A stretch of DNA of 11,065 bases, taken from NCBI GenBank assembly GCA_947303165.1, contig CAMYXE010000009.1, positions 1 through 11,065 on the forward strand, read 5' to 3'. This stretch comes from an uncultured Pseudomonadota bacterium. Its GTDB lineage: Bacteria > Pseudomonadota > Alphaproteobacteria > Rs-D84. A model generated the notes under the pieces. It ran no database searches. It was not told the DNA's origin and worked only from the letters and a program-made list of their open reading frames with translations. Position numbers and translations under genes: made by a program. The first letter of the stretch is position 1. Every line of letters starts with the position of its first letter. Below, one piece after another: positions 1-7,002 of the stretch.

Positions 1-264
1 CGAATGCTGGACAAGCATTTTAAAACATTGCTTACCGCTGTCATAGATGGACAATTACCACGTCTGTTTTGGAAAGTCGCAGATAAATTTAACATCGCGC
101 TAAAAATTTGGAATGGCGATGATATAAGCGCGGTTTTATTACGCCTTAATGAATTAGAAAGTCAAATACGAACCAAGGGGATGCCGGCGGAAATTTTATT
201 ACGCGACTTCGCATTAAAGCTTGTGTTAAAAACATATAAAATGTCTATCAAACGGAGGAATTAA
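1..264 (+). CDS. holA: DNA polymerase III subunit delta, C-terminal end (partial)
   Basis: The reading frame is open to the left window edge, so only the last 87 residues are visible; the first ATG at base 4 is probably internal. The helical C-terminal region fits the collar domain of the clamp-loader delta subunit. It has an F-W-K segment near residue 23, then a helix containing LNELESQIRTKGMPAE and a final LLRDFALKLVLK helix. This is the usual L..LE...+T.G.P pattern of alphaproteobacterial HolA tails. In the family, delta opens the beta sliding clamp so the replicase can be loaded on DNA. The stop codon lies 2 bases before the map ATG, and the map ribosome binding site is inside the last codons, so the two genes are probably translationally coupled. 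The identification rests on a short fragment, so it is likely but not certain. Confidence 0.7.
   Translation, partial: RMLDKHFKTLLTAVIDGQLPRLFWKVADKFNIALKIWNGDDISAVLLRLNELESQIRTKGMPAEILLRDFALKLVLKTYKMSIKRRN
254..259 (+). promoter_or_regulatory. Strong ribosome binding site of map
   Basis: GGAGGA lies 7 bases before the map ATG and overlaps the last codons of holA. It is the strongest Shine-Dalgarno sequence in the window and fixes the map start at 267. Confidence 0.8.
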
Positions 265-266
265 AT

Positions 267-1028
267 ATGTTGGCTTCGGTTTATGCACCAAAAGATTTTA
301 AACGTTTGCGTGTAGTTGGTGATTTAGTTGCACGTTGTTTTGATTATATAACACCATATGTAAAAGTCGGAATTTCTACGGGTGAAATAGACAGAATGGT
401 CGCGGATTTTTTACATCAAAATGGTGCACGTTCATCCGACCTTGGATACCAAGGATACCCTAAAAACATTTGCACATCGGTTAATGATGTTATTGTTCAT
501 GGAATTCCAAGTGACGATGTTATATTAAAAGATGGCGATATCGTCAATGTTGATTTAACCGCTGAATACAAAGGGTTTCACGGTGATTCTTCACGTATGT
601 TTATGATTGGTAATGTTGCGCCACGTAATCGTGAATTGGTTCAAACTTGCCAAGATGCACTTAATGCCGCCATCGCAGTTTGTGCGCCCGGTGTTCCACT
701 GTCGGAAATTGGGAAAACTATCGAAGCCGTTGTTAAACCACATGGATTTTCTATTTCGCGCGATTTCGTTGGGCATGGAATTGGCAAAGTAATGCATGAC
801 GATCCACAAATCTTTCACTTTTATGATAAAATGTGGGACAAGGTTAAAATGGTTCCTGGATTGGTATTCACAATTGAACCAATGATAAATACTGGACGTC
901 CAGAATGTAAAATTGACCCAGATGGTTGGACGGCCCGCACTGTTGATGGTGGCTGGTCGGCCCAATGGGAACATACACTCGGGATAACCGAAGATGGTGT
1001 AACAATATTCACGGAAAAAATGGTGTAA
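267..1028 (+). CDS. map: Type I methionine aminopeptidase
   Basis: This cytosolic metalloenzyme removes the initiator methionine from new proteins whose second residue is small. At 253 residues it has the usual type Ia length without an N-terminal extension. The five metal ligands are all recognisable: Asp96 (VNVDLT), Asp107 (HGDSSR), His170 (VGHGIG), Glu204 (TIEPM) and Glu235 (QWEHT). His78 (VHGIP) and His177 (MHDDP) are the substrate-pocket histidines. The ATG at 267 is supported by the GGAGGA site 7 bases upstream. The gene sits between holA and radC; a map-radC neighbourhood (often with sfsA) is a known alphaproteobacterial arrangement. Nothing is missing or truncated. Confidence 0.97.
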   Translation: MLASVYAPKDFKRLRVVGDLVARCFDYITPYVKVGISTGEIDRMVADFLHQNGARSSDLGYQGYPKNICTSVNDVIVHGIPSDDVILKDGDIVNVDLTAEYKGFHGDSSRMFMIGNVAPRNRELVQTCQDALNAAIAVCAPGVPLSEIGKTIEAVVKPHGFSISRDFVGHGIGKVMHDDPQIFHFYDKMWDKVKMVPGLVFTIEPMINTGRPECKIDPDGWTARTVDGGWSAQWEHTLGITEDGVTIFTEKMV

Positions 1029-1045
1029 AATCGCAAGAGATTATT

Positions 1046-1732
1046 ATGGTAGATAAAGTCCAGGATTTATCATTACGCACAGGACACCGCAACAGATTGC
1101 GTCAGAATTTTTTGAATGACAAACTTGCGGATTATGAATTAGTTGAATTGTTATTAAGTTATGCTATTCCACGTCGGGATGTTCGGCCACTTGCGCGTAT
1201 GTTGTACGCAAAATTTGGTGGTATATTTCCGATGTTGGCTGCACCAATCGAAGAGTTGTGTCGTATTCCAGGCATGGGGCAAAATACAGCGATATTTATC
1301 AAAGCGATTCAAAAAATTTTCCTTATCGGATATAAACAGGAAAGTTCCGATAAACCCATCTTTCATACCCAGGAACAATTTAATAATTATTGCAAATTGA
1401 TGCTTGGTGGAAAATCTGTGGAAGAGATGCATATATTGTATCTAGATTCAGATTACAGATTGCTGGAAGACGAATTGCACAGTCATGGGACGGTAGATTG
1501 CACATCACTATACGAACGTGAAATTATTGGTCGCGCTATGACACTTGGTGCAAAATTTTTAATATTGGTTCATAACCACCCAAAGGCAGAAACATCATTT
1601 TCACGGCAAGATGTCGAGATAACAAATACTTTAAAAATGAAACTTGATACCATTGGTGTAATATTATCAGATCATTGTGTGGTGTCTGGTGGAATATTGT
1701 ATTCTATGCGTGATTTAATGTTGTTAAAATAA
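1046..1732 (+). CDS. radC: RadC family JAB/MPN-domain protein
   Basis: A 228-residue RadC protein. The N-terminal part (about 12-95) contains the conserved GHRNRLRQNF start, an ELVELLLSYAIPRRDV helix and a helix-hairpin-helix (LCRIPGMGQNTA, 71-82). The C-terminal part is the JAB/MPN metalloprotease-like domain, with a likely glutamate at 143, the H176-N-H-P motif, Ser186 and Asp189. The loop has standard spacing but an unusual filling (KAETSF instead of SGDPTP). Despite its name, RadC has no firmly established role in recombinational repair. I chose the ATG at 1046 because the conserved RadC N-terminus starts just after it. An in-frame ATG at 965 would add 27 residues that overlap the map gene. 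The gene starts 17 bases after map, with a weak AAGAGA ribosome site, and is probably in the same operon. It converges on the next gene with only 2 bases between stops. Confidence 0.93.
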   Translation: MVDKVQDLSLRTGHRNRLRQNFLNDKLADYELVELLLSYAIPRRDVRPLARMLYAKFGGIFPMLAAPIEELCRIPGMGQNTAIFIKAIQKIFLIGYKQESSDKPIFHTQEQFNNYCKLMLGGKSVEEMHILYLDSDYRLLEDELHSHGTVDCTSLYEREIIGRAMTLGAKFLILVHNHPKAETSFSRQDVEITNTLKMKLDTIGVILSDHCVVSGGILYSMRDLMLLK

Positions 1733-1739
1733 TATTATT
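1728..1739. repeat. 12-base perfect palindrome holding two convergent stop codons
   Basis: AATAATATTATT reads identically on both strands. The radC stop TAA (1730-1732, plus) and the stop of the opposing gene (1737-1735, minus) both fall inside it. It has no GC stem, so it is unlikely to work as a classic terminator. Confidence 0.6.
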
Positions 1740-2277
1740 CTGCTGTTTCCATTATATCATTTTGCGGTTCTTGTGATTCATCGGGAACATATTCAAATAA
1801 GTAATCAACATCTGGGGCCAAAGGCTCGTCAGTAGTAATTTCCGAAACAGGTCCCGAATCGTAAATATCAATGTCTTCATAAAAGAAATCTTTTATTCCT
1901 TTGGCCTGGCGCGCGACAAGCAAATCGTTAACTTCTTCCATTGGAACCGTAACCTCTTTGCACCCCATGCCCAATAAATCACCGCCATACATAACATTTA
2001 ATATCGGTACGGTTGCAGACATGATTCCTAGAATTAACACAAGAACTTTGAAATTATTTTTGATATCGCGCTTTGCGCCACGTATCATAGATATGCCCCA
2101 CATAAACACCATGACACCAGTTATTATCACCAAGACAATCCATGCATCTTTTAAGAAATTTTCAAAACCACGCATTAAACATGCAGGATCTTCTATTCTG
2201 ATAAAACCATTGGAAATACCATGAACTTTGATACCTGCGTTTTGAAGTATGTCTATGATATACTCGTTACCATTCAT
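1735..2277 (-). CDS. Two-pass membrane protein of unknown family
   Basis: A 180-residue protein that I do not recognise. It has a short N-terminal region (1-44) and a membrane segment at about 45-65 (starting AWIVLVIITG). A basic loop follows (RGAKRDIKNNFK, 66-77), then a second membrane segment at about 78-98 and an acidic tail of some 80 residues. By the positive-inside rule the loop is cytoplasmic and both ends are outside. Cys33 and Cys106 then lie near the outer membrane face, where they could form a disulfide. This topology resembles TrbC/VirB2-type secretion pilins. However, there is no clear signal peptide and the acidic tail is atypical, so this is only a structural analogy. It starts 6 bases after the stop of the acidic protein gene upstream and is surely in the same operon. 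It has no strong ribosome site, which suggests translational coupling. Confidence 0.8.
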   Translation of the reverse strand: MNGNEYIIDILQNAGIKVHGISNGFIRIEDPACLMRGFENFLKDAWIVLVIITGVMVFMWGISMIRGAKRDIKNNFKVLVLILGIMSATVPILNVMYGGDLLGMGCKEVTVPMEEVNDLLVARQAKGIKDFFYEDIDIYDSGPVSEITTDEPLAPDVDYLFEYVPDESQEPQNDIMETAE

Positions 2278-2283
2278 GATGTC

Positions 2284-3228
2284 TTATTTCTTTGCTGCGG
2301 CATTCGTAAAGAACCCCGGAATTGTAAATTCTTCATCATTTGCGGCTATACCTGCCCAACCAAATAAATCACCCATTAACCCCGTATCATCACGTTTCAT
2401 TTTTTTAAATGGCAATATGTTTTTTAATTTTCCAATCTTTCCCCGTTCAGAACTTTTCTTCTGTTGCGGCATTTTTGCCTGGGCATCGGCAAATTCACTT
2501 GCCAAATTTTCCAGGGTCGCATCAATTTCTGCATTACAATCTTCTGAACTTTCTTGGGGAACAGTTGATTCTAAATCTTGTTCAGGATGAACATCTTCAC
2601 GTAATGGGGTAATTTTATCAAATAATTCTTCAAGGGCAATTTCCGATGATGGTGTAATAATATCATCTTTAATCATCTCGGAAATATCTTCGTTTTGAAC
2701 ATCTATTGTATCAGGCGATTCTTCTTCATTATCAACCTGCATATCAACCATTTCGATGTTTTCCACAACGTCTATTTGTTCTTCTGTTACGGACGCCTCC
2801 TCATCAGATTGTGATGATAAAACAGACAAAATCGGTGTCACTGTTTCTGTTGACGTTACTGATTCTATTGCCGTTTTTGCTTTCCGTGGTTTACGTGCAG
2901 GTTTAGCCACAATTTTTGGGGCCTCAGTAATTTTTTCAACAACATCTATCTCTTGAACCGATTCTGTATCAGTTTCGTCCGTTTCTGTCGCAATAAACGC
3001 TTCTGGAACCACATTCTGTTCAGATTCAACCACCGTGTCGACCACATTTGGCGATTCGTTTTTGGAAACGGCACTTGTGTTCACCGCCACAGCGTCATCT
3101 ACGGGCACCCCAAATAATATTGTGTCTGAATCCAGGTTTAAAGTGCTTCTAACCTCGTCAAAAGCGGCACGAACATCGTTCACATCAAACACATCCGCAC
3201 CTGATATATATACAATTTTCTTTTTCAT
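2284..3228 (-). CDS. Acidic, largely disordered protein of unknown function
   Basis: A 314-residue protein of unknown family. The first 45 residues look folded: a beta strand (KKIVYISGADVFD), an amphipathic helix (VNDVRAAFDEVRSTL) and a second strand (DTILFGVPVDD). Residues 46-250 are rich in Glu, Asp, Val, Thr and Ser and are probably disordered, broken by a basic patch (KPARKPRKAK, 109-118). A second basic stretch (257-279) precedes a hydrophobic tail with FGWAGIAAND and FTIPGFF. There is no signal peptide or membrane segment. It is the first gene of an operon with the two-pass membrane protein, so a role as a cytoplasmic partner or membrane-docking factor is possible but unproven. The ATG at 3228 has an AGGA ribosome site about 8 bases upstream and a clear promoter beyond it. 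Confidence 0.82.
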   Translation of the reverse strand: MKKKIVYISGADVFDVNDVRAAFDEVRSTLNLDSDTILFGVPVDDAVAVNTSAVSKNESPNVVDTVVESEQNVVPEAFIATETDETDTESVQEIDVVEKITEAPKIVAKPARKPRKAKTAIESVTSTETVTPILSVLSSQSDEEASVTEEQIDVVENIEMVDMQVDNEEESPDTIDVQNEDISEMIKDDIITPSSEIALEELFDKITPLREDVHPEQDLESTVPQESSEDCNAEIDATLENLASEFADAQAKMPQQKKSSERGKIGKLKNILPFKKMKRDDTGLMGDLFGWAGIAANDEEFTIPGFFTNAAAKK

Positions 3229-3256
3229 CAGCCAATCCTACAAATATTTCGGGACA

Positions 3257-3265
3257 ATTATATCA
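3257..3265 (-). promoter_or_regulatory. Extended -10 promoter of the acidic-protein operon
   Basis: Read on the minus strand, this is TGATATAAT: a perfect TATAAT with the TG extension. No good -35 is seen at the right distance, as is common for extended -10 promoters. Transcription would begin near 3250, giving a leader of about 22 bases that contains the AGGA ribosome site. Confidence 0.65.
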
Positions 3266-3275
3266 CATTTTAGGG

Positions 3276-3304
3276 TTGAACGCATATAAAAAATATCTTA
3301 AAAT
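3276..3304 (+). promoter_or_regulatory. Promoter of the zauP-zapA operon, probably leaderless
   Basis: TTGAAC (3276-3281), a 17-base spacer and TAAAAT (3299-3304). The -10 box ends 6 bases before the zauP ATG at 3311, so the expected transcription start falls on or next to the start codon. No Shine-Dalgarno sequence is present. Together these predict a leaderless mRNA. Confidence 0.65.
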
Positions 3305-3310
3305 GACGAT

Positions 3311-3520
3311 ATGTCGGATATCAAGGAGCAAATCTTTCAAGAATTGGCCAAATTGGAAGAAAACGCTGTGCGTTTACGCGCGACGGCGGTCAATGCTGGC
3401 AAACAAACCGACCTTGAGGTTGCTATTTTGACTGAACAGGTTCGAAATTTGCGCGCCAAGAATGCCCGTGCCACCGAATTAATCGATCAATCCGTTGGAA
3501 TACTAAAGAAGTTACAATGA
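3311..3520 (+). CDS. zauP: Small coiled-coil protein, ZauP-like (ZapA partner)
   Basis: A 69-residue, almost entirely helical protein with heptad-like spacing of Leu, Ile and Val from about residue 8 to the end (for example LAKLEENAVRLR and LTEQVRNLRAK). Its ATGA overlap with zapA places it exactly where alphaproteobacteria encode ZauP, the coiled-coil partner of ZapA described in Caulobacter. There ZauP works with ZapA to focus the FtsZ ring at the division site. The call relies on position, size and coiled-coil character more than on sequence identity. The ATG has no ribosome site and sits 6 bases after a -10 box, so translation is probably from a leaderless message. Confidence 0.75.
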   Translation: MSDIKEQIFQELAKLEENAVRLRATAVNAGKQTDLEVAILTEQVRNLRAKNARATELIDQSVGILKKLQ

Positions 3521-3795
3521 GTGTAGTTTCAATACCGATTGTTAATAAAAATTATCCCATGGGGTGCGAAGACGGCCAGGAAGGTCGCCTGATTGAACTT
3601 GGACAGATGGTTGACAAACGCGCACGTGAAATTCTTGATAAAATTGGACCACTGCCGGAAAATTCCTTGTTGGCAACATTGTGCATAGTTTTGGCTGATG
3701 AAATCCGTAGTCGCCCCGCCCCATCAATAACGGATGCAGATTTGCATGAAATATTGGCCCGTATACGTGAAATTAAAAACAGAATTGGTCAATAA
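3517..3795 (+). CDS. zapA: Cell division protein ZapA
   Basis: A 92-residue ZapA-family protein. It has the typical N-terminal beta-hairpin region ending in [13 protein letters not shown] (residues 13-25). Next comes the helix [14 protein letters not shown] and the conserved LCIVLADEI segment (56-63), then a C-terminal coiled coil. ZapA tetramers crosslink FtsZ filaments in the cytoplasm at mid-cell. The start codon overlaps the stop of the zauP-like gene by 4 bases (ATGA), which implies coupled translation. parC follows after 53 bases on the same strand. No 6S RNA gene, often found downstream of zapA in proteobacteria, fits in that gap. Confidence 0.92.
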   Translation: MSVVSIPIVNKNYPMGCEDGQEGRLIELGQMVDKRAREILDKIGPLPENSLLATLCIVLADEIRSRPAPSITDADLHEILARIREIKNRIGQ

Positions 3796-3809
3796 TTAGT
3801 GTTTTTTGG

Positions 3810-3838
3810 TTGTTATTTTTTTTAAAATGTTCTACATT
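3810..3838 (+). promoter_or_regulatory. Possible parC promoter
   Basis: TTGTTA (3810-3815), a 17-base spacer and TACATT (3833-3838). This would start transcription only about 4 bases before the parC ATG. A TAAAAT box at 3823-3828 is an alternative -10 without a good -35. Either choice gives a very short leader with no ribosome site. parC could also be transcribed from the zauP promoter. Confidence 0.35.
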
Positions 3839-3848
3839 TCATGTCGTT

Positions 3849-6080
3849 ATGAGCAAAGAAATAGTCGAAAGAATAGATTCTCAGCAACTTGCAGACGCGC
3901 TTTCTACGCGTTATTTGTCTTATGCGGTAAGTACGATTGTATCGCGTGCTCTGCCCGATGTTCGTGACGGATTAAAGCCCGTTCATCGCCGTATTTTATA
4001 TTCTATGTTGCGCCAAAAATTGTCCCCATCGGCCGCTTTTCGTAAATGTGCAACGGTTGTTGGCGATGTGTTGGGACATTACCATCCGCATGGCGATTCG
4101 TCTGTTTATGACGCTATGGTCCGTCTGGCCCAGGATTTTTCCGTTCGCTATCCCCTTATTGACGGTCAAGGAAACTTTGGAAACATTGACGGTGACCCCC
4201 AGGCGGCATATCGTTACACCGAATCAAAGATGACCGATGCCGCGATGCTAATTATGGAAGGCATTGACGAAGACAGTGTTGATATGATGCCGAACTTTGA
4301 TGGCACGACGGTTGAACCGGTTGTTATGCCAGGTGCATTTCCGAATCTATTGGCAAATGGCGGCATGGGAATCGCGGTTGGTATGGCAACAAATATTCCT
4401 ACACATAATGTGGCCGAGGTTTGTGATGCGCTCTGCTTGGTTGTTGATAAACCTGATGCCACGACCGCACAAATTATGCGCAAGATGGTTGGCCCGGATT
4501 TTCCAACTGGTGGTGTTTTAATTGATGATTTTGAAACGATTGTAAAAAACTATGAATCTGGCAAGGGTGCATTCCGTATTCGCGCGAAATATGAAATCGA
4601 AGAACTTGAACGCGGTGGGTACCAGGTTGTTATCACCGAAATTCCGTATGGAATTATAAAATCAAAAATGGTTGAACAAATCGGCGAAATGATTGATGCC
4701 AAGAAATTGCCACTGGTCGATGATATTTCCGATGAATCAACCACTGATGTCCGCATTGTCATAACCCCAAAAAGTCGCAATATTCCAGTGGACAAGATGA
4801 TGGCGCACTTGTTCGCAATGACGGATTTGGAATATAAATTCAATATGAATTTCAATGTGATCGATTCCAATGGTGCGCCGCGCGTTATGGGGATTCGTGA
4901 CGTATTGTGCGAATTTATCGCGCACCAAAAGAACGTGTTATTGCGCCGAACAAAATGGCGTTTGGTTAATATTGATAAGCGACTTGAAATTTTGGGCGGT
5001 TTATTGATTGTATATCTTAACCTTGACCGCGTTATTGAAATTATCAGAACCGAGGACGACCCAAAGGCCGTTTTGATGGATGAATTCAAACTGACAGAAA
5101 TTCAGGTTGAATCTATATTGAACACTCGTCTGCGCGCATTGCGCAAATTGGAAGAAATGGAAATAAAACGCGAAGATAAAAATCTGCGCGAAGAAAGGAA
5201 ACAATTAATTGCTCTGCTTGGCGACGAAGAAATACAAAATAATCAAATCAAGGCGTGGTTTGCAGACATAAAAAAACAATATGACAAAAAGACCGCTCTT
5301 GGTCGTCGTCGCACAACTTGGGCGGCACAAACCGAAGAAATTGTGGTTAATACCGATGACTTTATTGAAAAAGAACCTTTGACAATAATCCTTTCAACAA
5401 TGGGTTGGATACGCGCCGCCAAGGGACACATGGATTTGAATTCATTGGATTTGAAATTTAAGGAAGGTGACGAATTACAATTCGCATTCCATGCAATGTC
5501 CAACGACAAGATTAATTTATTCGGTTCATCGGGGCGCATGTTTACATTGGCCGCCAACGAATTACCATCTGCACGTGGCTTTGGCGAATCTGTGCGTATG
5601 ATGGCGGATATCGGTGCCGAAGAAAATATCGTTTGTGCCTTCGTGTTGGATACAAACGCGAAATATTTGGTTGTGTCCCGTCATGGAAACGGCTTTATTG
5701 TTGCGGGTGAAAATTGCGTTGCACAAACACGCACCGGTAAACAGATTATGAATGTCGACGACAAGAATATGGCCACGTTCTGTGTGCGTACCGATGGCGA
5801 TACGGTTGCAATGTCTGGTTCAAACGATAAATTATTAATATTCCCTGCCGCTGAGATTCCAGAGATGATTCGTGGCAAGGGCGTGATACTACAAAAATAC
5901 AATGCAGAACGCACATATGTTTTGGACGTAATGTTCTTTAATGCGGCGGATGGTTTTGGTTGGACAACGGGCCGTGGCACGACAAAACTGGACGATTGGA
6001 AACCATGGTTTGGCAAACGCGCATCCCAGGGGCATACTATTCCCGTTGGGTTCCCACGCAGTGGTAAATTCGGGAAATAA
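3849..6080 (+). CDS. parC: DNA topoisomerase IV subunit A
   Basis: A 743-residue type IIA topoisomerase A subunit that cuts and rejoins both DNA strands, chiefly to unlink daughter chromosomes, together with ParE. The winged-helix/tower core carries the usual [20 protein letters not shown] start and [13 protein letters not shown] helix. The catalytic tyrosine is Tyr123 (AAYRYTE). The C-terminal domain is short and lacks the GyrA box. It ends in [10 protein letters not shown] ... [13 protein letters not shown] ... [10 protein letters not shown], the typical alphaproteobacterial ParC tail, which separates it from GyrA. The quinolone-contact positions are Ser84 and Asp88, the usual sensitive-type residues. 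The ATG at 3849 (MSKEIVER) is chosen over an upstream TTG at 3810 because the family begins here. There is no Shine-Dalgarno sequence. Confidence 0.96.
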   Translation: MSKEIVERIDSQQLADALSTRYLSYAVSTIVSRALPDVRDGLKPVHRRILYSMLRQKLSPSAAFRKCATVVGDVLGHYHPHGDSSVYDAMVRLAQDFSVRYPLIDGQGNFGNIDGDPQAAYRYTESKMTDAAMLIMEGIDEDSVDMMPNFDGTTVEPVVMPGAFPNLLANGGMGIAVGMATNIPTHNVAEVCDALCLVVDKPDATTAQIMRKMVGPDFPTGGVLIDDFETIVKNYESGKGAFRIRAKYEIEELERGGYQVVITEIPYGIIKSKMVEQIGEMIDAKKLPLVDDISDESTTDVRIVITPKSRNIPVDKMMAHLFAMTDLEYKFNMNFNVIDSNGAPRVMGIRDVLCEFIAHQKNVLLRRTKWRLVNIDKRLEILGGLLIVYLNLDRVIEIIRTEDDPKAVLMDEFKLTEIQVESILNTRLRALRKLEEMEIKREDKNLREERKQLIALLGDEEIQNNQIKAWFADIKKQYDKKTALGRRRTTWAAQTEEIVVNTDDFIEKEPLTIILSTMGWIRAAKGHMDLNSLDLKFKEGDELQFAFHAMSNDKINLFGSSGRMFTLAANELPSARGFGESVRMMADIGAEENIVCAFVLDTNAKYLVVSRHGNGFIVAGENCVAQTRTGKQIMNVDDKNMATFCVRTDGDTVAMSGSNDKLLIFPAAEIPEMIRGKGVILQKYNAERTYVLDVMFFNAADGFGWTTGRGTTKLDDWKPWFGKRASQGHTIPVGFPRSGKFGK

Positions 6081-6104
6081 TCAATTATTTGTATGAATAA
6101 AAAC

Positions 6105-6127
6105 AAACGGGGCGAACGGCCCCGTTT
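6105..6127 (-). terminator. Rho-independent terminator, mainly for rpmG
   Basis: A perfect 9-base stem (AAACGGGGC / GCCCCGTTT) with a 5-base loop. On the minus strand it is followed by a T-rich run (GTTTTTATT), as expected for the end of the rpmG transcript. On the plus side the downstream T-run is weak, so it may also end parC transcripts, but less efficiently. Confidence 0.85.
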
Positions 6128-6152
6128 ATCAATACCATTAAAACACAACTGT

Positions 6153-6326
6153 TTAGTGTGGCATTTTTGATTCTGTCATTTCGACATGCTTACGAAGCTT
6201 TGGGTCATATTTACGACGTTTCACCTTGCCCGTTGCGGTTTTGGTGTTCTTTTTAACCGTATAGTAAGTCCCCGTTTCTTTGTTCATAAGACGGATAATT
6301 TCTTTGCTGCCTTTCTTAGATGCCAT
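6153..6326 (-). CDS. rpmG: 50S ribosomal protein L33
   Basis: A 57-residue basic protein of the large ribosomal subunit, near the E site. It begins MASKKGSKEIIRLMNKETG, then YYTVKKNTKTATGK, and ends in KRRKYDPKLRKHVEMTESKM. That ending matches the family's conserved KKYDP..RKHV.F.E.K. It lacks the CxxC pairs of zinc-binding L33 variants, so it is the zinc-independent form. The ATG at 6326 has an AAGG ribosome site 8 bases upstream and a clear promoter. The gene stands alone, facing parC, with a strong terminator 26 bases after its stop. Confidence 0.95.
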   Translation of the reverse strand: MASKKGSKEIIRLMNKETGTYYTVKKNTKTATGKVKRRKYDPKLRKHVEMTESKMPH

Positions 6327-6358
6327 TTTATTTGCCTTTTTTATTTGTACTGCACGGG

Positions 6359-6387
6359 ATTTTAGGTTATTTTTTACTGGAAATCAA
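6359..6387 (-). promoter_or_regulatory. rpmG promoter
   Basis: On the minus strand: TTGATT (6387-6382), a 17-base spacer and TAAAAT (6364-6359). Transcription would start near 6352, giving a leader of about 26 bases with the AAGG site. The -10 and spacer are the same as at the zauP and cutA promoters. Confidence 0.7.
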
Positions 6388-6423
6388 GTCTTTTTTATCA
6401 TAATATAGTTTGCGCATATTTAT

Positions 6424-6508
<85 letters not shown>

Positions 6509-6572
6509 AATTTTTCCAAAAACGGTATGCATTTTTTACTTCACATTTTTGTTTTTAATATATAAACCCGTA

Positions 6573-6581
6573 TGATATAAT
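6573..6581 (+). promoter_or_regulatory. Extended -10 promoter of the A-rich gene pair
   Basis: TGATATAAT, a perfect TATAAT with the TG extension and a poor -35. Transcription should begin near 6588, right at the AAAGGA ribosome site (6588-6593), giving a leader of only about 12 bases before the ATG at 6600. The 15 bases 6570-6584 are identical to those at the promoter at 9181-9195 on the other strand. Confidence 0.6.
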
Positions 6582-6599
6582 TTATTCAAAGGATTCGTC

Positions 6600-7001
6600 A
6601 TGGCAAATAAAAATTATGAAATAGAAAATGCTTTACAAATAATTGAGTTATTAGAAAAGTATATTCATGCAGAAAACGAACCAGAACAAAATGAAATTTT
6701 ACAAAAATTACGCAATACAAACAGGGACGCATATAAACTAATTACAAAGCAAAATTATAATCCCAAAGCATTAATTACCAAATTAAAAAAGGCAATAAAA
6801 CTAGATGAATATAGGCCTAAAAATTTGTCTATTATATCATTTGCCGTGAATGAAGATTTAGATTACACACATGGTGATTTCGATACGTTTGACCCAAAAT
6901 TGAGTCATATGTTCAAAAATAATGCAGCACCAGATACAATCAGAGAGCGCTTTGAACAAGGAATCAAAAATATAAATTTATTAGCAAAACAATTTACTTA
7001 A
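6600..7001 (+). CDS. A-rich hypothetical protein, first of a pair
   Basis: A 133-residue protein that I do not recognise. It is mostly helical and rich in Lys, Asn and Ile: helices at about 5-40 (IENALQIIELLEKYIHAENE) and 57-70, and a final one around 113-131. The middle part, with DYTHGDFDTFDPKLSHMF, is less regular. No signal peptide, membrane segment or known motif is seen. The ATG has AAAGGA 6 bases upstream. The gene is visibly poorer in G and C than its surroundings: 12 of the 60 bases at 6601-6660 are G or C, against 31 of 60 at 4081-4140 in parC. Its stop is 1 base before the possible TTG start of the metallopeptidase gene. The two may be coupled genes or halves of one broken gene. 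Confidence 0.7.
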   Translation: MANKNYEIENALQIIELLEKYIHAENEPEQNEILQKLRNTNRDAYKLITKQNYNPKALITKLKKAIKLDEYRPKNLSIISFAVNEDLDYTHGDFDTFDPKLSHMFKNNAAPDTIRERFEQGIKNINLLAKQFT

Positions 7002-7002
7002 A

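Noticed and set aside
591..974. Minus-strand open frame of 127 codons opposite map
   Set aside because: It is the antisense shadow of a clearly coding, conserved gene and has no promoter or ribosome site of its own.
965..1045. A longer radC starting at the ATG at 965
   Set aside because: It would overlap the end of map by 64 bases and add residues not found in RadC. The ATG at 1046 fits the conserved N-terminus.
3810..3848. A longer parC starting at a TTG at 3810
   Set aside because: It would add 13 residues of unrelated sequence (LFFLKCSTF...), overlap the probable promoter, and has no ribosome site. The family starts at the ATG at 3849.
3796..3848. 6S RNA downstream of zapA
   Set aside because: The gap is only 53 bases, too short for 6S RNA (about 160-180 bases), and has no long hairpin.
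4550..5089. Minus-strand open frame of 179 codons opposite parC
   Set aside because: It lies fully within parC on the opposite strand; its composition is that of an antisense frame and no start signals are seen.
3849..6080. GyrA rather than ParC
   Set aside because: The C-terminal domain is short, has no GyrA box, and ends with the alphaproteobacterial ParC tail ([10 protein letters not shown]).
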